Positions 31,348 through 42,900 of a stretch of 64,000 nt of DNA are shown in pieces. The position numbers and the translations under genes were made by a program. Location: contig NC_091976.1 of NCBI RefSeq assembly GCF_036711975.1, forward strand, positions 10,106,001 to 10,170,000, written 5' to 3'. The first letter of the stretch is position 1, and the number at the start of each line of letters is the position of its first letter. Under the pieces are notes generated by a model. The model ran no database searches. It was given only the letters and a program-made list of their open reading frames with translations, and had not been told where the DNA came from. Source of the DNA: Onthophagus taurus. Lineage: Eukaryota; Arthropoda; Insecta; Coleoptera; Scarabaeidae.

Positions 31348-32544
31348 TTAGCAACAATAATTATCAAAATCTTGATCGAACTGATTAAACTCTTGAGCAG
31401 GGTAGGAACAAGAAAGTGTGTTCTCGAAAAGCTCTGTATTATGCATTTGGAAGGGCCGTGAACTTACTCCACTCATAGGTGTAGGTTTAGACAAATATCT
31501 CTGGGCGTTTGGATTAGGTTTCCAGACGTTTTGTGGTTTTCCGAACACATGTGAATTTGTTAAGAATTTTTGCTGTTGTTGGTTTGGATATTTTTGGATG
31601 TTTATTGGGCCACGTGGAAATTGATTCGTCATCTGATTTGAAAAATAAGGTGATGGTTTAAATTTGTGTTGATGAAAATTATTCTGATTGTTAAAACCTG
31701 TTGGTGAACGATTATATTGCTGATTGTTAGAAGGAACATTGGGTGAATTGTTAAACATGTGAGTATTTGGTTTTTTAGCGACAATAGGAGCTGTAAACGT
31801 TTGGGATCTTTGGTAATACCTAATGTTGTCTTCTTCAGTGATATACTGTAAAGCTTGTGCAAGGTTATCTGGTCTCATGGCTCTTATAGTAGACCCTAGA
31901 GGTTCTCGTAGACCTGCTGAAAATGTTTTTAATGCTTGCTTTTTGAAAAAGTCGCGTTTACTGTCTCTTTGTTCAGCGTCACATTTTAAGTCAATGTAAT
32001 TACAGATCGTATTAAGTAAATGAGTTACTCGTTCGTGAAATTGAGAAGGTGTTTCGTTAGGTTTTTGTCTCAAATTAACCAAATCTTGATTCAAACAATT
32101 TTCATCGCGTTGGTCTCCAAACTTTTGAATAGGGGTGCTTTTAATATTATTCCAACTGGAAGAACCGCCATTAATAGCTACTACTTCTTCTGCTCTACCT
32201 TCTAATTTATTTAATACGCCATTAAGCAATAGAACATTCTGAAAATTACCTGCATTTGCTGTATCAAAATAATGTGTTAATATTGCTTCTGAAGCCTCGA
32301 TAAATCTATGCAATTTATTCGGATTCCCGTCAAAATTAGGAATTATACTAAGATTTTTTATATCTAATGCTGGAGGTGCCATTTCCAAATTTTCTCCTAA
32401 TTCTACTAGTTGTGTCTCGTTTTGAGTTTCTAACTTTAATTTATTAAATCTTTCAATTAAATCTAAATCTAACTCTAAATTTTGCCCTAAATCTACGTTG
32501 TTTTCGTCAAATGAATCAACAGGAGAGATAGAGGAGCCTGACAT
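31348..32544 (-). CDS. Errantivirus Gag
   Basis: 398 residues from the ATG at 32544 (MSGSSISPVDSFDENN). A helical capsid-like region (KLHRFIEASEAILTHYF, then QFHERVTHLLNTICNYIDLK) is followed by an Asn/Gln/Pro-rich tail without a zinc knuckle, as in insect errantivirus Gag. The frame ends at TAA 31348, but the same frame stays open for about 40 more codons, so this stop could be a recent nonsense change. Pol follows in the -1 frame. Confidence 0.8.
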   Translation of the reverse strand: MSGSSISPVDSFDENNVDLGQNLELDLDLIERFNKLKLETQNETQLVELGENLEMAPPALDIKNLSIIPNFDGNPNKLHRFIEASEAILTHYFDTANAGNFQNVLLLNGVLNKLEGRAEEVVAINGGSSSWNNIKSTPIQKFGDQRDENCLNQDLVNLRQKPNETPSQFHERVTHLLNTICNYIDLKCDAEQRDSKRDFFKKQALKTFSAGLREPLGSTIRAMRPDNLAQALQYITEEDNIRYYQRSQTFTAPIVAKKPNTHMFNNSPNVPSNNQQYNRSPTGFNNQNNFHQHKFKPSPYFSNQMTNQFPRGPINIQKYPNQQQQKFLTNSHVFGKPQNVWKPNPNAQRYLSKPTPMSGVSSRPFQMHNTELFENTLSCSYPAQEFNQFDQDFDNYCC

Positions 32545-32891
32545 CAACAAGAAAAATTACTCACAGTATCACCAGTGTAAATTCCATTGGTGCGACGACC
32601 TGCCTGGTTTTCCTCGATGGATCCTGGATACGCCCTGGTACTTCAGCACTGGATTTTTTGCTCGGGATATTTCGTTAAAGAGTTAACCCGACGGTAGTCG
32701 CGCGTTAGTTATACGAAAATGTGGTCGCGCTGGGTCTAGTAGACCCAATACTCGTATTTACAGAATTTTAAAAGTAGGATATCTTTTTATGGTTTGAATA
32801 TTGTTGAATAATGCAGCTATAAATAATTATACACATAAATAAAAAATTTATTGATTACAAATAATTTTTATATAAAAAACTTGATAATAAA

Positions 32892-35587
32892 TTAATCTGT
32901 ATCATAATCAGAGTTTTTATTGTCAGCGACAGTATTTTTGTTGGTACAGGTGTTGCAACGAATGCATGTGTGTTTGAGGCATAAATACTTGAAACATTCG
33001 CTACAAAAGTAGCTTGTTTTACTATCGGAACCAACACACTCCTCACAGCGTTTCCGTTTTCCGCTTACGGGGCATTCACGTCGATCTTGTTGAATTCCAG
33101 TAGCATCTTGTCGGTATTGTGGAACAGCACGGGCCAAATTTTTCAATGTCGCCCTGTATTTTTGATGTTCACTGGTAAGGTCGCGTGCTAGATGTAGCAA
33201 ATATTTTCGGCTGATCAAATCTACAGCAGGATTATTTGCACAGAATATTATGTGGGAGTTTATACCTGCTGTATTCAAAAGTGAGTACAACACAACCATT
33301 GGCCATCGCTTTGTGTTTCGAGCGCAGTTGTAATTGGCAGACAGTTCGTCAACTTTGTCAACACCGGATTTTGTTTTATTATAAAACGAAATAATTGCCG
33401 GCTTATTTTTTGTCCCTGTATCGCTATCTATGTCATCGTCATAATGCATGCTAGAAATGAGGTTGACATTTTTTTCGTTTACGTGGAATGTAAGACACGA
33501 TTGTCTTATTTTTTTGAAAAGCAAACATGCTAGAGAATGCTGGACGTTCTTTTGTGTTCACAAAATCAAGAGGTAGTTCTTTTTTGTTTTTCCTTATGGT
33601 ACCCACAAGTGTTAGATTGTGATTTTGCCACAAGTCCTCAACTAACGGATAACTGGTGAACCAATTATCGGTTGTAACATTCCTGCCTGTTTTAGAAATT
33701 TTTGGGACAGATTTTTGATATTTAATAGGCAGTACACAGTAAGGAGTATAAAGTTTAGCATTTTTGAAATCTAATTGGATATTTAACAGTTTTATGACAT
33801 CTAAACCTATTAATCCATCATAGGAATCATGAAATTTAAACAGATAAAATTTTAGAGAATCGTTTTGATTGAACTCCTTGAAAATAGGGATATCTGCACA
33901 ATAATTATGTCGAGATGTTTGATAAATTGAAGAAACTTCGAATGGCTCGTAAAATATTCGATTTTGAAAATATTTGGATGCGATATGCGGATTTATAACA
34001 GATCTTGTGGAAGCTGAATCTATTAAAAGTTTCATAGGGGGATCTGATATTTCAATATACGGAAGTTCTTTTTCTTTTGCTGATAGAGTATAGGATTCCA
34101 CTAACCCGTAAAGGTCGCGTGCTAGATGTAGCAAATATTTTCGTCTGATCAAATCTACAGCAGGATTATTTGCACAGAATATTATGTGGGAGTTTATACC
34201 TGCTGTATTCAAAAGTGAGTACAACACAACCATTGGCCATCGCTTTGTGTTTCGAGCGCAGTTGTAATTGGCAGACAGTTCGTCAACTTTGTCAACACCG
34301 GATTTTGTTTTATTATAAAACGAAATAATTGCCGGCTTATTTTTTGTCCCTGTATGGCTATCTATGTCATCGTCATAATGCATGCTAGAAATGAGGTTGA
34401 CATTTTTTTCGTTTACGTGGAATGTAAGACACGATTGTCTTATTTTTTTGAAAAGCAAACATGCTAGAGAATGCTGGACGTTCTTTTGTGTTCACAAAAT
34501 CAAGAGGTAGTTCTTTTTTGTTTTTCCTTATGGTACCCACAAGTGTTAGATTGTGATTTTGCCACAAGTCCTCAACTAACGGATAACTGGTGAACCAATT
34601 ATCGGTTGTAACATTCCTGCCTGTTTTAGAAATTGGTTCAATCAAACGTAATACTACATTTTTTGGGTCATTAGGCACTTGGTAAGGCCCCGGAGGTTGT
34701 TGACCAACATATACTTCTTGGTTGAAAGTATAGTACGTTTTTGCATCTGCTAAAGCGGAAATTTTTATACCATATTTACTTGGCTTCGATGGTATATACT
34801 GTCTAAAGCCACAACGTCCTCTAAATGCTTCCAGCTTTTCATCAACTGTGGTAAATTCGGATATTGTATAGTGTTGTTGACAATTTTTTACAAATGAATC
34901 AAAAATTTCTCGAATAGGAGCCAATTTATCGTACTGTTTACGTTCTTCCCTTGTATTTTTGTCATCGGTTCGAATTACTCGTAAAAGAAACCGAAAACGT
35001 TGCAGTGACATTGTCATCCAAAACATGTCGATTCCTGTTCCATCTCGATTCCATAAGTCTTCTGTATTCATTCTACTGCTTTTATGAATACCTGCTAAGT
35101 ATATCAATCCTATCAGAGCTTTCATTTCAACTAAGTTAGTGTACTTGGCATCTCTAGATCTTCCGTAATTATTGGATATGGACTCTATAGATTTATTAGT
35201 ATTTTCTACAATACTGGTTAGCATAGAATCATCAAAAAACAGTTGCCAACATTGAAATGGTGTTAGTGCAGATTTTGCAACTCCTTTTACTCCAGGTAGT
35301 TCACGTAAAATATTTGATTTTGATTTACGTACCCTTTGGGCGTAAGGTTGCTTATTCCATTTCGTAACGCCATCTTTCCCCATAAAAAACGGTTGTAGGC
35401 TTGATTCTCCATCTACATGTTCGTCGTTACTATCGCCCTCTTCTTCGCTATTGGAGTCGCCCCTTTCTTCAACAACATCTTCTTCGTTGTCTTCTTCGTC
35501 ATCGTCGGGTAGTTCAGTCTTTTCATCTTCAATGTCTTCTGCCCAGAGACGCAACAGCCGTTCTTGCTCCTTCTCGTATGTATTCAT
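32892..35587 (-). pseudogene. piggyBac transposase, frameshifted and carrying a chimeric duplication
   Basis: The start is the ATG at 35587 (MNTYEKEQERLLRLW); an acidic N-terminal region precedes the DDE_Tnp_1_7 domain (TTVDEKLEAFRGRCGF, first Asp; TTDNWFTSYPL, second Asp; KSGVDKVDELSANY, later Asp). The C-terminus has a Cys-rich finger (CEECVG...CSECFKYLCLKH). A one-base gain in an A-run shifts the frame after IPRKRK, in both duplicated copies (near 34408 and 33474). A 524-bp block (33177-33700) is repeated at 34111-34634 with 412 bp of errantivirus pol between the copies. Production of a functional transposase is not expected. Confidence 0.85.
33697..34108 (-). repeat. Captured errantivirus protease segment inside piggyBac duplication
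   Basis: This 412-bp block equals 30824-31235 of the host errantivirus essentially base for base. With the duplicated 524-bp piggyBac block it forms a tandem period of 934 bp. The junctions show short microhomologies (AATTTTT on one side, CCCG/GTAA-like on the other). The resulting 335-codon ORF (33451-34458) is a chimera, not a gene. Confidence 0.9.
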
Positions 35588-36057
35588 ACCTATAAAATGG
35601 GCCCTGTGCTTTTCGTTATGTATTGTAACATATTGGTACTTACCTGGTTGTTTATTTAGCGCGTTCAGAACGTTAGAATGCCATGCACACAAATTTAGTT
35701 AAATAATGCATTGATAACACTGAAACTGGTAAACTAAAACTTGTTAGGCGCAAAATATTACTGCGCGCGCACGGATGAACAACTTTCAATAGTTTCATAA
35801 GGACGATCAAGTTTGGTCGCGCCGGGTCTGACGTTAAATATTTATCGTAGGTCGAAATTACTTGTGAATTATTCAGCAACTACTAGTTTATCATTAAGCT
35901 TGGAATAATAAAAGAAGATAACCGAGGATACAAAACAGTTGAATCATTTATAGGCTTGTAACAGCTTTATAAAGCTTCACTGGGTCTAGTAGACCCGGCG
36001 CGACTACTGACGGGTTAACACTCACGGATTGTCCGAAAAGGATATTCCGACGAAAAT

Positions 36058-36075
36058 ATCCTACTGACTGCGCCA
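36058..36075 (-). promoter_or_regulatory. Errantivirus primer-binding site
   Basis: Directly beside the 5' LTR the minus strand reads TGGCGCAGTCAGTAGGAT. This resembles the tRNA-Ser-type primer site of the 17.6/297 group of errantiviruses, differing at one position from the form I remember. Confidence 0.75.
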
Positions 36076-36284
36076 ATTATAAACAATAAGATTCGGATAC
36101 CGTTTTTAAAAAAATTTTATTTCTTGTTGTTTTAACTACAATAGTTTCGTACAGACTGAATTAAAAAATGAACAAACGTAAATTGAAACAAACAAAGAAA
36201 AATCTAACTAAGCATATAAAAATAATAGTAATCTTAATTCTAGGAATCGTCGGGTGTCTGTCATTCCGGGAACAATATATAACT
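36075..36284 (-). repeat. Errantivirus 5' LTR
   Basis: 210 bp, paired with 25711-25920. The CGCG duplication follows at 36285-36288, and removing the element restores a continuous GATAGATGGCGCGCGTATAG repeat unit. Confidence 0.93.
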
Positions 36285-36288
36285 CGCG

Positions 36289-36769
36289 CGTATAGCTATA
36301 GGCGTTCTGGACCAAAACCCTCTTTTTGGCGGGAAATTTGAATGAGCTATCTGGATCGACGGGCCTTATCACGATGACGTCATCGTCGATACATGCGGAC
36401 ACAAAGCGTTGAGCGATAAATGACGCGCGCGCTAGGTGGGGGGGTGTTGCCTGATGGGCGATAGATGGCGCGCGTAAATTTAAAATTCATGTGACGCCAT
36501 CTGGTGGTGGTGGAAAAAGAGAATAAAGATACAATTATTTTGATAGTATTAAAATACATATTTTTTAACAAAAATAAATATTAATTTATTGATTAAAACA
36601 TAAATTTAATAATACAATAGGAATATTTCTAATAATAATTCAGGCAACTTAAATACAAGTAACTTTATTTTTTGTTTACATAAAAATTTTTTTAAAATTA
36701 AAACATTGTTCTGTGAACATACCGCTGGACAACAGCCGACGTGGAACCAACATTAATTGGAGGTTGAAT
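36289..36769. repeat. Continuation of the CGATAGATGGCGC repeat, then non-genic flank
   Basis: 36289-36560 resembles 25480-25600 (GTATAGCTAT, GCGATAGATGGCGCGCG, AGATACAATTATTTT..ATAGTATTAAAATACAT blocks). 36560-36769 is AT-rich with nothing coding and leads into the Polinton B remnant. Confidence 0.55.
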
Positions 36770-37163
36770 TTAATTTAGTTTCATCCTCTTCCGCAAATTC
36801 TAACGCAATATCTGTTATTATTGAATTATTATTATGGTTACGTGTTTCCAAAAACTGCTTCTTTTGATTTCCCTTAACAAATATTTGATCGTAGGAGGAA
36901 ATTAAACCATCAACTACATTTAGACCTTCCGATTGATTTATCCACCCATCGTTATACTATATCAACCTGTGATGGTTGCGTTCTAAATATCTTACTGACC
37001 TCTGATCTTCAACTTTTAATCGTTGGAATGGTACGCTCGGCTTTAGGTGTAAATGTATAATGTAGCCGGTGGCGGTAATATCCAGAAAAGTAAATTCTTT
37101 AACATCGAATTTAGAGTTGACGTAAAACCCTTGAACGTCTACAACCGCACATCTGAACTTCAT
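36770..37163 (-). pseudogene. Nuclease-like Polinton B protein, N-terminal remnant
   Basis: From the ATG at 37163 (MKFRCAVVDVQGFYVNSKF) it parallels the A1 gene at 3308: DVQGF versus DIQGF, ERNHHRL versus SRHHCID, then after an in-frame break near 36960, YNDGWINQSEG versus WNDGFVPASR, and FVKGNQKKQFLE versus YVKGREKATFLR. It is truncated soon after and lacks the Cys/His tail. Confidence 0.6.
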
Positions 37164-37309
37164 ATTGTAAACTAATATGTGAAATTTAATTTATAACTAT
37201 AGATACCTCCCCACTCAAAGGTTTTTGTAAAATTATTAAAGAATGTACGTAATGATTATAAATAACTTCTGAGTATTTCGAATTCCAAAGTTATTTATGT
37301 TTCAGTAAA

Positions 37310-37440
37310 ATTATGCAGGTATGTGTTATGTTACATTATACTTTTATATAAATTCCTTTAAATATATCTACAATATTTCGAGCGCTGTGTGGGAATTTTA
37401 TTGGATCCAGTACATCTAATTTACTAAAACGTTCTCAGTT
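37310..37440 (-). pseudogene. Displaced penton gene fragment (continues at 45180-45228 across the LINE)
   Basis: The frame reads SKLDVLDPIK then IVDIFK and matches the Polinton B penton gene near 48740-48850. The remaining piece (VNNSIST) is at 45180-45228. The LINE split this fragment, which lies between the capsid end and the nuclease-like gene, where no penton sequence belongs. It is therefore a duplicated or rearranged piece. Confidence 0.6.
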
Positions 37441-37513
37441 CTTGTCATGCACTTGACTGAGTAAGGTCACTCTCACTGCCTCGTGACGATCTGTTAATAA
37501 ATCTTATCAAAAA

Positions 37514-38191
37514 ATGCGTTTTACGGAGGGTAATTTACGTGAGCTTAAAGATTTGTTTAAGGAATCAGTTGATGAACTGATTAGAAATGAATCATTCTTA
37601 TCGAAGATTGTTAATATAATAAAAACGCGATTTACTGCGGATATTGAAGATCTTAAAAGTAAGAACGAACAACTGCGAAGGGAGAACGAGATATTGAATG
37701 AAAAACTTGATGGGCTGGAGCAGTACACGAGGCGCAATAGTGTTCGTGTGTTCGGTGTGCCGGAGGAGGAGCGTGAAAATGTTGATGCGAAAATGGTGTC
37801 GTTATTTAATGACAAATTAGGTGTTCCGGTGTCTGTCAACGATATTGACAGATGCCATCGAGTGGGTGTGTTCTCCAACAAGGATAAACTTAAACAATCC
37901 CGTCCAATTATTGTTAAGTTTGTTAGCTACCGATCGAGAGCTGCTGTCTGTAAGGCGAGGAGTAGATTAAAAGCTACTGGCATAAGTATTCAAGAGGATT
38001 TAACCGCTAGCAAATATAAACTTCTCAAAGGGGCGCGTGAAAAATTTGGTAAAAGGAATTGTTGGACAGCTGATGGTAGGATTCTTGCCAATTATAATGG
38101 TTCAATTAAGGCTATTCGTAATGGTTCTGATATTTCTGGGGGTGAGAAAACGAGAGTTTCGTTGTTGAGCACTGACATTAATGTATCCTAA
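37514..38191 (+). CDS. LINE ORF1 protein, coiled coil plus RNA-binding (FP/L1-like) domain
   Basis: 225 residues from the ATG at 37514. Residues 40-80 form a heptad-rich coiled coil (LKSKNEQLRRENEILNEKLD), followed by RNSVRVFGVPEEE, DIDRCHRVG, PIIVKFVSYRSR and GISIQEDLT, the order seen in ORF1 proteins with an RRM-like domain related to the baculovirus FP family. It probably forms the RNA-binding part of the retrotransposition complex. The frame is intact. Confidence 0.75.
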   Translation: MRFTEGNLRELKDLFKESVDELIRNESFLSKIVNIIKTRFTADIEDLKSKNEQLRRENEILNEKLDGLEQYTRRNSVRVFGVPEEERENVDAKMVSLFNDKLGVPVSVNDIDRCHRVGVFSNKDKLKQSRPIIVKFVSYRSRAAVCKARSRLKATGISIQEDLTASKYKLLKGAREKFGKRNCWTADGRILANYNGSIKAIRNGSDISGGEKTRVSLLSTDINVS

Positions 38192-38653
38192 ATTGCTTTT
38201 TTGATGAAACATTGGTTATTATTTTTCCAAAGTTATCGTCGTTGGCGGTGAAGATGCTTATCGTTTACATTTAAATTGTTTTATACTAGTGGTATACATT
38301 TTTTTCTTTGCTTTTTTTTTTGTTGTATTGCATTTAATTTTTAATTTTTCTTCTTTAAGTACCGGTTTTGTAGTTTCATTTTTTTGTGATAACTTTGCTG
38401 ATCATTAAGTATTGTAGTGTTTAAATACATACCCTGCGAATTAGATTGATTAATAAAATTAGTTGAATTTTTTGGGTGTAGTTTAAAGTGAACTTTTTCA
38501 CTTGGAGTATTTTCTGTTACAATCTTTATTATTTGTTTATTGTATTTATTTGTATTATGTTGACCATATAATTTGTTTTGCATGGCTTTATTATTTTATG
38601 ATATATAAGTATATTCTCTTTTAAATATTATTTTATGATTTTTTCTTAATAGA
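38192..38653 (+). other. LINE inter-ORF spacer
   Basis: T-rich, with no ORF on the element strand; an 80-codon minus-strand frame here is a shadow of low-complexity sequence. Confidence 0.4.
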
Positions 38654-39916
38654 ATGATTGGTTTTCATGTTGAGCACTTAAATGTGAGATCGCTACTGGC
38701 ACATTTCGGTGAATTAAGAGGTTACCTTCTGGGGTCTGCTACTGATTGTTTTGCAATGTCGGAGACCTGGCTGAGTGGTGACGTTGGGGACGATGTGGTT
38801 GGTATACATGGCTTTAACCTCTTTCGAATTGATAGGCCGACTAGGGGAGGAGGTGTTGGAGTTTATGTTAGAAATTGTCATGAATGTTGTATGATAGATG
38901 TACAGAATGGGTCTGGAATTGAGCAGTTATGGGTGAGATTAACTCTTCGTGGTGTTAAAGTTGCGCTTGGTGTTTTTTATAAACCACCTTCTGTGGATTT
39001 AAATCTGTTTCTTGAGGCATCTTGTGATTCGCTGTCCTATGTTTACCCTACCGTTGACCATATTGTTGTTGTGGGCGACTTTAATGTTAATGTTTTAGTT
39101 GACTCGCATGCCAGGTCAGCTCTTATGGCGGCTTTTCAAGCGTTTAACTTGTCTCAGATTGTTGTCCAGCCCTCTAGAGTTTCGGGTGACTCTGAGTCAT
39201 TAATTGATCTGGTTTTTGTGTCGGAGGGTCTTTTGGTGGCTCAGGGTGATACTGATGATCTTGGATTTTCGGATCACTTTTTGGTTAACTGTACACTTAT
39301 GATTGAAAAAAACATTCCTTCTCCTAAAACGATTACCTATCGTGACTTACGTAATATTAATATCGAGGATTTTAATAATGATTTGAACAGGATGAATTGG
39401 GAAGCAGTTTTTGAGTTGATCTCTATTGATGAGAAGGTTCATTATTTTAATGAAACACTATTAGCTTTGTTTGACGTTTATGCTCCTACTGTCACTCGGG
39501 TTGTAAAGAAAAACTCTTTACCTTGGATAACCTGGAATATTAAACAGATGATAAAAGTGAAAAATGCTGCGTTTAAGAAATATAAACGAACACGTGAACA
39601 AGCACACTTTGTTTATTACAAGAATCTTCGCAACTTGGTTACGAATGCCATCCGTACTGAGAAACGTGTTTTTCTTGAACAAAACTGTAACACAAGTGAC
39701 TCTCGTAACTTATGGAAGCGCTTAAAAAGATACAATGTTATTAATTCATCTTCTGCTGTTTTGCCGGGTAGCTTAACTGATCCTGAAATGGTCAATAAAT
39801 TTTTTGTTGATTCTGCTCAAAATGTTCTGGTTCCTCCTAATCAGGATTTGTTGAGTTATTATCGTGACAATAGGATGGGTAGTGTGAATGGTGACTTGAC
39901 GTTTGAGCCTGTCTCA

Positions 39917-42900
39917 CAAGGGAAGTGTCACAACTGTGTCTCACCGATTTCGATGCAATTTGGTACAGTCATAGAATGGGCCAAAATAAGGTTCGTACAT
40001 TTTTTTATACGTGCGGTAAAAGCCCCTGGGGCGAGTTATAGGGGTTGAAAGTTTGGAGAAAAAGTACGTTTTCACTTATATTTAAAAAATGAAAAGTGCT
40101 ATCAAAATTTGGTAAATTGTAACTGATATTCATTTTAAAAGAGCTTTCTTTTGATGTATCACACATATACCAGAGGGTTAAGAAGGGCGAACTACCCCTA
40201 TTTTTTTGGAATTATTTAAAAACCACCCTATCGATTTTGGCGGCATTAAGTATACTTCCAGCACGTTCAAAAATATTAGTTAAGGGTTTTTTCCCATTCG
40301 CTCTAGATCATCCCCAGCGAAGTTACGGGGGTTAACATGTAACCACTTTTCGTAAGAATGATGTGATAAAATTGTCAGGTATTTTGAAAATACTTTAACA
40401 AAACCGTAAATTAGTCGCACAATAAAATGTTTAATGTAAAATAAGGCATAATACACCATTTAGGGGTGGTTGGGGTTAACCACCCCCTTAAAAATTAATT
40501 CTATCCCGGGCATTACTTGTTGATTACGGCGAAATTTGGTACTGTGTTTGTTTTATATAGTTTATTAGTTTATTTTTATTCTACATAATGTTGCCAAAAA
40601 TACACCTACCAAAAAAATTTTGGCACAATATTTGTTTTTTTAGTGCCGCTTGCTAAAGGTCATTTCTCAAAATAGTTTTTTCTAGTATAAAAGAACGTGT
40701 GCCCAGTGGGTAGATTTTAGTTTCAGAGCAACTGACAGAAGCAATGGTTACAATAAACCCAATAAACGTTTTAAATTTGCTAATGACAGTTTTTACTGTT
40801 ATGAATATTCCCCAGACTCCTGTAAATGAAGCAGAAGTTAGTTTAAAAGAAAATATACAGCGTATTTTAATGGAAAGTATGGAAGACTACAATATGCAAA
40901 TTGAAGACGAAACTGTATTAATTTTCGATTCATCCAATGGCATCAATGACGGTCAGCAAATTATTGAAGACCAGGATACAACTGACAGGTTTGTAGAAGA
41001 TACTGATGCTCATTGTCCATTGAAGGATGACATCGACTACGAGTACAAATTAGAGGCGGTAAATTACTGGACAAGTGGGAAGAAAGGTTATTTGAAACTA
41101 GAAACCGTAAAAAACAAATACCGAAAAGTAACGTCAAAGACCCAATTGCACAGATGGTCTAAATATATTGAAGAAAGAGGGACATACAAAGAAAAATTAG
41201 CAGAAATTACCGAATTTGTAATTAATCAAGCGAGAGCCGCCGTAGATAATAAATTGCCACTACATGATATTGATATACGCAGATGGGCTATACAAGCTAG
41301 AAATGAAAAGAATTTATCTCCTCAACTGTTCAAAGCATCTCATAGCTGGGTGCAACGTTTTAAGAAAGCAAATCGGTTAGTAAGCCGAAAAATAACAAAA
41401 TTTCTATCCCAAAAACAAATTGGAAATGTTGATCGAGTAAAAACTTTAGCAAAAGATTTCGTTAAAGAGGCAAAGCTACAAATCCAAATATATGGACCTG
41501 AAAACACCTACAATTCGGATCAGAGCGGTTTTAACTTGGAATTCCATTCGGGAAGAACATTAAGCGATTTAGGAGTTAAAACCGTAGAAAGTGTGGTCCA
41601 GTCGGTGTCATCTACAACGCACAGTTACACAATTCAACCCGTAATATCTGCTGATGGGAAACTTCTTTCTCCACTTTTTATTGTTTTAAAAGAACCCTCT
41701 GGCAGCTTTGGACCGAGGGTAGCAAATACAATGTTTAAAGCAGACAATATATACGTTTTGGCATCAAAATCTGGAAAGTTAACTTCAGAACACATGAAAA
41801 ATTGGCTCCAAAATGTATATTTTCCAAATACTGGTTCTAAATCATTATTATTATTAGATTCTTGGAGTGGCCATTGTCCTGAAGTTATTAGTGAAATAAC
41901 TCCATCAGGTACTAATTTTAAACATTTATCTATACCTGCAGGGACAACAGGTCAAATACAGCCCCTAGATGTATTTGGTTTCAGAATATGGAAAAATTTT
42001 ATTAGAAGATTCTCTGATCAGATTATTCTTTACCAGTATGATGTCAATTTACATCAGAGGGATAACATATTAAAATTGCAATCGTTGACGCATAACCAGT
42101 TGGCTTCCCCTCGGTTTATAAATGTTTTTAAATACGCATGGTTTGCAAGTGGCTATATAGAGGAGAGACCAGACCATTTTGAAAATCCCGTGGAAGTTTG
42201 CTTTTCGAGTGAGAAGCCAACGTGTGATATCTGTGGGGATATAGCGGTCATAACATGTGCATGGTGTAAAAAATCCTTATGTTTAAAACATTTTTTCCAC
42301 GACTTTCATTTTTGCCAACACTACGTAGAATAAAAATAAATTTAATATTGAAAATTAATATAATACATAAAAAACGTCAATTAGTAATGTAGAATAAACT
42401 TCTTTGGTATATTGAACTATTTTTTTTGTCAGTTGCTTTTTAACTCATAAATAAATAAAATATCTTATTTATCTAGTAGTTTTATATTTATTATTTAAAG
42501 AAAATGAGGGTAGTTTACCTCGTGGAACATCGATAGATAGATTTTTAAAAAACAATACCACAGTTACGATGGCAGTTTTCATCTTCGAGGTATAAACAAA
42601 AAACTACCCCTAATTTGTAACCCTTATAACCATTTTCAAAAATTTTTACTTCAAATATAAAACAAACACAGTACCAAATTTCGCCGTAATCGACAAATAA
42701 CGCCCGGGATAGAATTAATTTTTAAGGGGGTGGATAACCCCAACAACCCCTATATGGTGTATTATGCCTTATTTTACACTAAACATTTTATTGTGCGACT
42801 AATTTACGGTTTTGTTTAAAGTATTTTCAAAATACCTGACAATTTTATCACATCATTCTTACGAAAAGTGCTTACATGTTAACCCCCGTAACTTCGCTGG

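Larger units (their letters stand above)
32687..36014 (-). mobile_element. piggyBac-type transposon inserted in the errantivirus leader
   Basis: TTAA duplications flank both ends (32683-32686 and 36015-36018). Terminal repeats read CCCGACGGTAGTCGCGC and, at the other end, the complement of CCCGTCAGTAGTCGCGC, followed by a GGTCTAGTAGACC palindrome at both ends. It lies between the primer site (36058-36075) and gag. It carries a defective transposase gene with an internal chimeric duplication. Confidence 0.93.
25711..36284 (-). mobile_element. Errantivirus-type Ty3/gypsy LTR retrotransposon with env
   Basis: LTRs of 210 bp occur at 36075-36284 (5') and 25711-25920 (3'); in element sense each begins AGTTATATATTG and they differ at only a few positions. 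The flanks carry a 4-bp duplication, CGCG (25707-25710 and 36285-36288). The primer site next to the 5' LTR reads TGGCGCAGTCAGTAGGAT, and a purine tract (GATGGAGG) precedes the 3' LTR. Gene order is gag, pol (protease, RT, RNase H, integrase), env. A piggyBac of 3.3 kb is inserted in the leader between the primer site and gag. Close LTR identity implies a recent insertion, yet pol is broken. Confidence 0.93.

Noticed and set aside
33451..34458. 335-codon ORF joining piggyBac and retroviral protease sequence
   Set aside because: It is a by-product of the chimeric duplication; both parts are explained by flanking genes.
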